Assembly: GCA_963702195.1 (NCBI GenBank)
Contig: OY969725.1
Span: 620,001-684,000, forward strand
Direction: 5' to 3'
DNA from: AC-56 sp963702195
GTDB lineage: Bacteria > Actinomycetota > Thermoleophilia > Solirubrobacterales > 70-9
DNA: 64,000 nucleotides
Shown in pieces: positions 59,103-64,000 of the stretch. Position 1 is the stretch's first letter. Each line of letters starts with the position of its first letter. Position numbers and translations under genes: made by a program. Under the pieces are notes generated by a model. That model was not told where the DNA came from and searched no databases. It saw only the letters and a list, made by a program, of their open reading frames with translations.

Positions 59103-61088
59103 CTAGCGGCGCGGGGGGCCGATGACCGGTGTCTTGAGCGGTGCGGCGAGACCGAGGAAGGCGACGATCTGGTGGCCGCCGGGGTTCGTCTGCACCGGCA
59201 CCTGGAGCCAGTTGTTGGCCAGCCACACGTTGCCGGATGGGTCGACGGCGACGCCGGTGTTGCGGACCAGGCCGTCGAAGCCGTAGCCGCTGTTGGGGGC
59301 GATCGGATCGCCCGTGTCGGTGCCGGGCGGGCAGTGATTGGGCCGGACCCCGCAGACGTTGCCGAGCGTCTGCTTGTTGAAGTTGGCCACCCAGACGTTG
59401 TCGTTGCCGTCGACGGCGATCCCCCAGGGCATCTTCGTACCGCCGCCGGTAAACGGCGACCCTTGCTGGACGACACCGTTGTGGTTCAAGAGGGTCACCG
59501 AGCCGGTGCCCGTGAGTGGGCGCAGCGGCGGGTTGCAGGGGAAGTACACCTTGCCCGAGTTGGCGACCCAGATGTTGCCCTTGCTGTCGGTGGCAAGGCC
59601 CATCGGCCGCCTGATCGCGGTCGTCACCGGCGAGTTCGCGGTCGGCGTGCCGTCGGGGTTGAGGATCGCGACACGGCTGTCTTGGTTTCCGGCCACGAAC
59701 ACCTGCCCGCGATCGTTGATCGCGATTCCGAACGGGCTCGTGATCCCGAGGCCGCTCGCCACGATCGCCCTGGAGGGGTCACCGCCCGGATACTTGGTGA
59801 CGGTGCCGTTGCCGCAGTTGGCGATCCAGATGTTGCCGTCGCGGTCGGGAGCGGTCCCCTGGGGCTCGTTTATCGGCCCGGCTGTGTAGCCGCCGCCGAA
59901 GGTGTCGGTGCGGGGAGGGGACAGCGGATTACCGGAGGCCGTGAACTCCGAGACGCTGTTGCGCGGCGGCGGGTCAGCGCACCCCTTCCCCTGGAAGCCG
60001 TAGTTGCTGACCCAGACATGGCCGTTGGGGGCGATCGTGATCCCGAAGCCCGAGCCGCTCAGACCGCCGCCGGTGAACGGCGAGCGAGGAGCGAAGCGGC
60101 CGTCGGGGGTGAACTTGAACAGCTGGTCGCTTGCGCACTGGGAGACGTGCGGGTCCGCGCCGTAGTTGTAGTTGTTGTTGACCCAGAGGTTGCCGTGCTT
60201 GTCGATCGCGAAGGCCCCGGGACCGTCGAGGCTGGTGCCATCTCCGTCGAAGCGCAGGGCCAGCGTCCAGCCGTCCGGGCGCTCGCCCGGGCCGAGCGCC
60301 GGTCCGTACGGGGCCGGCCCCAAGGAGGCGAGCTTGAAAAGCCCCTTGACGTGAGCGGCCGGGTTGCGGGCGATGTCGGCGATCGCCTCGAGGGTGCCGG
60401 CCGGGGCCGAGCCGCCCGGCGGCGTCGCGAGCCTCAACAGCCGCGAGCAATGCTTCGTCGAGCGAGCGCACTGCGGCAGCATGTTGGCAAGCGAGTTGAA
60501 CGCCCGAAGCGTCGTGGTCTCGTCGCCGTTAGGGGTCCGTCTAAGCACGCGCGCGAGGCCTCCGGTGGGCACGTGGGCGAGGTTGGTCCCCATCGCGGCG
60601 GCGTTCTGGAGTCCTGGCGCGCTCCCGGCGATCGCCCTCGCGCCGTGGACGAACTGGGCGAGCGAGTATCCGGCCGCGACCGTTGTTCGCTCGTTGACGA
60701 CGGCCTTACGGGGGAACCGAGGCGTTCCGAGCACCGCCGCGAGCCTGACGGCCGACCCGCGCCCCGCGATCAGGTAGAGAGTCGCGATCGAGCGCCGTGG
60801 CGCGCGGTAGTGGAGCTTGAACGAGCCGTTTCGATGAGTGCGCGAGCTCGCCAGCGGCGTCGCGCTCGAATTCGCTGAACCGGCGCGGTACAGCGTGACG
60901 GGCACCGAGCCCAGCTGCTTGCCTCCGCTCACGACCTCGCCGCGCACTTTCGCTGCCGCGGCCCCCTCCGGCCCGCCGATCGGAGCAAGCGTCAGCGCCG
61001 CGATGACCCCGACCGCCAGTACCGCAAGTGCCGCGTTGCCGCGGGCTCGACCTGTTGGCGACTCGGCACCTCGTGTGGCCGTTCCCAT
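59103..61088 (-). CDS. Secreted NHL-repeat beta-propeller protein
   Basis: 661 residues. A signal peptide (ALAVLAVGVIAALTLAPIGG) ends near GAAAAKV. The region to about 130 has a carboxypeptidase-regulatory-like beta domain (VRGEVVSGGKQLGSVPVTLY). From about 260 to the end, NHL/Vgb-type blades repeat: FAIDKHGNLWVNNNY, ITIAPNGHVWVSNYG, TAPDRDGNIWIANCG, LATDSKGNIWVANSG, IAVDGNDNVWVANFN and VAVDPSGNVWLANNW. At least six blades suggest a propeller that binds a ligand or partner outside the cell. AAGGAAGGAG precedes the ATG. Confidence 0.85.
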   Translation of the reverse strand: MGTATRGAESPTGRARGNAALAVLAVGVIAALTLAPIGGPEGAAAAKVRGEVVSGGKQLGSVPVTLYRAGSANSSATPLASSRTHRNGSFKLHYRAPRRSIATLYLIAGRGSAVRLAAVLGTPRFPRKAVVNERTTVAAGYSLAQFVHGARAIAGSAPGLQNAAAMGTNLAHVPTGGLARVLRRTPNGDETTTLRAFNSLANMLPQCARSTKHCSRLLRLATPPGGSAPAGTLEAIADIARNPAAHVKGLFKLASLGPAPYGPALGPGERPDGWTLALRFDGDGTSLDGPGAFAIDKHGNLWVNNNYNYGADPHVSQCASDQLFKFTPDGRFAPRSPFTGGGLSGSGFGITIAPNGHVWVSNYGFQGKGCADPPPRNSVSEFTASGNPLSPPRTDTFGGGYTAGPINEPQGTAPDRDGNIWIANCGNGTVTKYPGGDPSRAIVASGLGITSPFGIAINDRGQVFVAGNQDSRVAILNPDGTPTANSPVTTAIRRPMGLATDSKGNIWVANSGKVYFPCNPPLRPLTGTGSVTLLNHNGVVQQGSPFTGGGTKMPWGIAVDGNDNVWVANFNKQTLGNVCGVRPNHCPPGTDTGDPIAPNSGYGFDGLVRNTGVAVDPSGNVWLANNWLQVPVQTNPGGHQIVAFLGLAAPLKTPVIGPPRR

Positions 61089-61220
61089 CGCTCGCTCCTT
61101 CCTTTCTGCGATACCGGACGCGGCTGCCTCACGGTAGCCGACGGCGCCGATGACCGCGTGGCAGGGCTCTGACAGACCTCAGCTGGCAACGCCCGGCCCA
61201 TGGGAGACGCCCTGGCACTT

Positions 61221-61226
61221 TACGAT
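61221..61226 (+). promoter_or_regulatory. -10 box of glmU (leaderless)
   Basis: TACGAT, 7 nt, then the GTG at 61234. There is no Shine-Dalgarno. Confidence 0.5.
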
Positions 61227-61233
61227 TCCGTAG

Positions 61234-62637
61234 GTGAGCGGCCCTACCGTGCTGATCATGGCCGCCGGCGAGGGGACTCGGATGCGCTCGTCGGTGCCGA
61301 AGATGCTGCATTCAGTCTGCGGGCGCCCGATGGTGGCCTGGCCGGTGCTCGCTGCGCGCGAGGCGGGGGCTGAGCGTGTGTGCGTGATCGTCTCGCCCGC
61401 GCGCGAGCTCTCGTCGGCGCTTCCCGAGGGAACGGAGACCGCCGTGCAGACCCAGTCCGACGGGACCGGCGGCGCTGTGCGCGCGGCCCTCGGCGCAATC
61501 GAGAGCGCCGAGACCGTGATCGTCATGAACGGCGACCACCCGCTGGTGACGCCCGCGGCCCTCGAGGACGTCTACCGGGTGCACACCGAGTCCGGGGCCG
61601 CCGCGACGGTGGTGACCGTCGAGCGGGAGGACGCCGAGTCGCTCGGCCGCGTGGTTCGCGACTCCAACGGCGACTTCGAGCGCATCGTCGAGACCAAGTA
61701 CCCGGAGGGGATCCCGCCCGAGATCCTGGCCATCTGTGAGGTCAACACCAACACCTTCGCGTTCGATGCCGCTGCGCTCGCCGACGCGCTCGGGCGCATC
61801 ACGAACGACAACGCGGCCGGCGAGTACTACATCGGCGACGCGCTGCAGCTGATGCGCGAGGACGGCAAGCGGGTGATCGTCCACAAGGTCGACGACATCT
61901 CGGTGAACATCGGGGTCAACAACCGGGTCGAGCTGGCGACCGTGAACGAGATCGCCCGGCAGCGGATCAACGAGCGCCACATGCTCGACGGCGTGACGAT
62001 CACCGATCCGGCTTCCACCTGGATCGACGCCGAGGTGGAAATCGAGCCTGACTCGGTGATCGAGCCCGGCACGACGCTTCGCGGCGACACGAAGGTCGGC
62101 GGCTCCACGATCGTCGGCCCCCACACGACGATCATCGACTCGACCGTCGGCTCGCAGGTCACGATCCCGCACTCCTACGTGGTCGAGAGCGAGATCGGCG
62201 ACGGCTGCAGCGTCGGCCCGTTCGCCTACCTGCGGCCCGGCACGGTGCTCGCCGAGGGCGCGAAGGCCGGCACCTTCGTCGAGCTCAAGAACTCGAAGAT
62301 CGGCCGGGGGACGAAGGTCCCGCACCTGTCGTACATCGGCGATGCCGACGTCGGCGACGAGACGAACCTCGGTGCCGCGACGATCACCGCCAACTACGAC
62401 GGATTCCGCAAACACCGCACGAAGATCGGGCACGGCGTGCACACTTCCGTTGACACGACCCTGGTCGCTCCGGTAAGCATCGGCGACGGCGCCTACACTG
62501 GCGCCAACTCAGCGATTACCGAGGACGTGCCGCCCGGCGCCCTCGGAATCGCGAGGCCGAGACAAGAGAACATCGAGGGCTACGCCGACAAGAAGGCGCG
62601 CGAGGAGACTCAGGAAGGCGACACGGAGGACTCGTGA
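61234..62637 (+). CDS. glmU: Bifunctional N-acetyltransferase/uridylyltransferase GlmU
   Basis: Makes UDP-GlcNAc for peptidoglycan; 467 residues. The N-terminal uridylyltransferase has MAAGEGTRMRSSVPKMLH, QSDGTGGAVRAAL, VIVMNGDHPLVT and NNRVELATVN. The C-terminal left-handed beta-helix acetyltransferase has GPFAYLRPGTVLAEGAKAGT, GAATITANYDGFRKHRT and PVSIGDGAYTGANSAIT. The C-terminus is extended by a short acidic tail. Its stop overlaps the prs start (GTGA), a widespread gene pair. Confidence 0.96.
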   Translation: MSGPTVLIMAAGEGTRMRSSVPKMLHSVCGRPMVAWPVLAAREAGAERVCVIVSPARELSSALPEGTETAVQTQSDGTGGAVRAALGAIESAETVIVMNGDHPLVTPAALEDVYRVHTESGAAATVVTVEREDAESLGRVVRDSNGDFERIVETKYPEGIPPEILAICEVNTNTFAFDAAALADALGRITNDNAAGEYYIGDALQLMREDGKRVIVHKVDDISVNIGVNNRVELATVNEIARQRINERHMLDGVTITDPASTWIDAEVEIEPDSVIEPGTTLRGDTKVGGSTIVGPHTTIIDSTVGSQVTIPHSYVVESEIGDGCSVGPFAYLRPGTVLAEGAKAGTFVELKNSKIGRGTKVPHLSYIGDADVGDETNLGAATITANYDGFRKHRTKIGHGVHTSVDTTLVAPVSIGDGAYTGANSAITEDVPPGALGIARPRQENIEGYADKKAREETQEGDTEDS

Positions 62638-63677
62638 CCACGATCGAGGAACGCACGGAGGAACGCACGAGCCCCCTCAGCTCGATCCCGCAGGAGTACA
62701 CGAAGCGCCTGATGGTCTTCGGCGGGCGCGCGTCGATGGAGCTCGCGGCCAAGATCGCTGGCAAGCTCGACGTCGACCTCGGCAAGGTGAAGCTCCAGAC
62801 CTTTGCCGACGGCGAGGTCTACTGCCGCTACGAGGAGTCCATCCGCGGCGCGGACGTCTTCCTCGTGCAGTCGACGGCCGCCAACGCCGCCCACGGCATG
62901 ACCCCCAACGATTCGCTCGTCGAGCTCCTCGCGATGGTCGACGCCGCCCAGGGCGCCTCCGCCCACAGGATCATCGCCGTCATGCCCTGGTACGGCTACG
63001 CGCGGCAGGACAAGAAGTCAGAGCCGCGCGAGCCGATCTCCGCGCGTGTCGTCGCCAAGTGCCTGGAGGCCGTCGGGGTCGACCGCGTGCTCACCATGGA
63101 CCTCCATTCCGGCCAGATCCAGGGGTTCTTCGAGGTCCCCGTCGATCACATGACCGCGATGCCCATGCTCACCCAGTGGTTCATGGACCAGGCATTCACC
63201 GAGGACCTCGTGATCGTCTCCCCGGATGCCGGCCGGGTGAAGGTGGCGCGCAACTTCGCCCGCAAGATCGGTGTGCACTGGGCCGTGATGGAGAAGGAGC
63301 GCCCGGCGCAGCAGGTCGCCGAGATCGGCTACGTCGTCGGCGACGTTCGCGGCAAGACAGCGGTGCTGGTCGACGACATGATCGACACCGCGGGAACCCT
63401 CTGCGCGGCAGCCACCACCGTGCGGGAGGAGGGCGCCGCCAGCGTCATCGCGACCGCCACGCACGGCGTCTTCTCCGGCCCCGCCTACGAGCGCCTCGCC
63501 TACGAGAACTCGCAGATCGAGCGGATCGTCGTCACCGACACGATCCCGCTCCGCCCGGGGGCGCCGGACAACATCACCGTGCTCCCGACCGCGCCGACGC
63601 TGGCGGACTCGATCCGCCGGATCTTCGCCGACGACTCCGTCAGCGAGATCTTCGCCGGCGAAAACCAGCTCTTCTAA
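62634..63677 (+). CDS. prs: Ribose-phosphate pyrophosphokinase
   Basis: Makes PRPP from ribose-5-phosphate and ATP; about 347 residues, slightly long because of a 20-residue N-terminal tail. LMVFGGRASMELAAKIAG and FADGEVYCRYEESIRGADV at the N-terminus, PWYGYARQDKKSEPREPISA (ATP and flexible loop), MDLHSGQIQGFF and the PRPP loop VLVDDMIDTAGTL are all standard. The GTG at 62634 overlaps glmU by 4 nt. Confidence 0.96.
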   Translation: MTTIEERTEERTSPLSSIPQEYTKRLMVFGGRASMELAAKIAGKLDVDLGKVKLQTFADGEVYCRYEESIRGADVFLVQSTAANAAHGMTPNDSLVELLAMVDAAQGASAHRIIAVMPWYGYARQDKKSEPREPISARVVAKCLEAVGVDRVLTMDLHSGQIQGFFEVPVDHMTAMPMLTQWFMDQAFTEDLVIVSPDAGRVKVARNFARKIGVHWAVMEKERPAQQVAEIGYVVGDVRGKTAVLVDDMIDTAGTLCAAATTVREEGAASVIATATHGVFSGPAYERLAYENSQIERIVVTDTIPLRPGAPDNITVLPTAPTLADSIRRIFADDSVSEIFAGENQLF

Positions 63678-63694
63678 CCCGCAGCCAACCTTCC

Positions 63695-64000
63695 TTGACC
63701 CCGCTGCTGTCGGAGATCGGGCTTCCCCTTGACCTGATCGGCGCCGCGATGCTCGCGTTCGGCCTCTTTCGACCGAGCAAGGCGAGCTATCCGGGTTGGG
63801 TGCGCTCGCCCTGGGAGGCGAGCCAGGACCAGGCGTTCGGCGTGGTCGGCTTCGCGTTCCTCGCGGTCGGGTTCATCCTCCAGGCTCTGTCCAACCTCGG
63901 GTTGGGGAAGGTCCCCGAGACCGCGGCCGCGGACATCGCGCCGGTGATCGTGCTCTGCGCCGGGACGCTGCTCGCGTACGCGTTCTACGGCCTGGTCTAC
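63695..64000 (+). CDS. Membrane protein, partial (C-terminus outside window)
   Basis: From a TTG at 63695, about 102 residues are visible before the window ends. Three hydrophobic segments are separated by short loops: LIGAAMLAFGLF, FGVVGFAFLAVGFILQAL and PVIVLCAGTLLAYAFYGLVY, with PGWVRSPWEASQDQAFG between the first two. No stop codon interrupts the frame. No ribosome-binding site is evident and the start is uncertain. Function unknown. Confidence 0.55.
   Translation, partial: MTPLLSEIGLPLDLIGAAMLAFGLFRPSKASYPGWVRSPWEASQDQAFGVVGFAFLAVGFILQALSNLGLGKVPETAAADIAPVIVLCAGTLLAYAFYGLVY

Noticed and set aside
1..64000. CRISPR array
   Set aside because: No series of short direct repeats with regular spacers and no cas gene was seen.

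Overview
The window looks like a core chromosomal segment of a high-GC Gram-positive bacterium. Codons mostly end in G or C, GTG and TTG starts are common, and the gene content (a six-gene mce cluster, an LCP envelope enzyme, AidB, an R2lox-like oxidase, PucR and TetR regulators) points to the Actinobacteriota. The families of lysine-rich secreted proteins suggest a Thermoleophilia/Solirubrobacterales-type lineage; that placement is inference. I see no phage, insertion sequence, integron or CRISPR array. There is one tRNA (Gln, anticodon TTG).

Layout. 1-5100: a truncated site-2 protease, an M28 peptidase and an AAA ATPase with a C-terminal class III cyclase. 5110-9847: an aidB operon under its own TetR with a strong palindromic operator, then icd and mdh joined by a possible 24-codon ORF. 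9848-16259: a convergent gap with structured repeats, a coiled-coil/winged-helix DNA-binding protein, a FA2H-type hydroxylase, a small Cys-rich ORF, a stand-alone cyclic-nucleotide-binding protein facing a second cyclase-AAA protein (domains in reverse order), and an MBL-fold hydrolase. 16330-23111: a penicillin-acylase-type Ntn hydrolase, an hsp20-lon operon, a small membrane protein and a TetR regulator. 23140-29705: an R2lox-like oxidase fused to an SCP2-like domain, a PAS-EAL protein, glycyl-tRNA synthetase, a large secreted protein and an FmdB zinc ribbon. 29739-34309: a DUF899/ArsR/SRPBCC group, an LCP protein, a ROK kinase and rsmI.

34310-45830 is an envelope/lipid-transport island. 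Six consecutive MCE-domain genes overlap mostly by 4 nt, and no YrbE permease gene is visible beside them. They are followed by a tandemly duplicated secreted Lys-rich protein and a small lipoprotein. The tandem pair shares a Cys/Gln motif with the large secreted protein at 27517-29244.

45911-64000 is mostly housekeeping: a small RemA-like protein, a DUF2236 protein, a sulfatase, metG, tatD, rsmA, ispE with a DedA-PAP2 fusion, a PucR regulator with a cyclase-family hydrolase, a SufR-like regulator-folE-flavoprotein operon, tRNA-Gln, an NHL beta-propeller protein, glmU-prs and a partial membrane protein. Across the window many genes without a Shine-Dalgarno have a TANNNT-like -10 box 6-8 nt before the start codon, which suggests frequent leaderless transcription.
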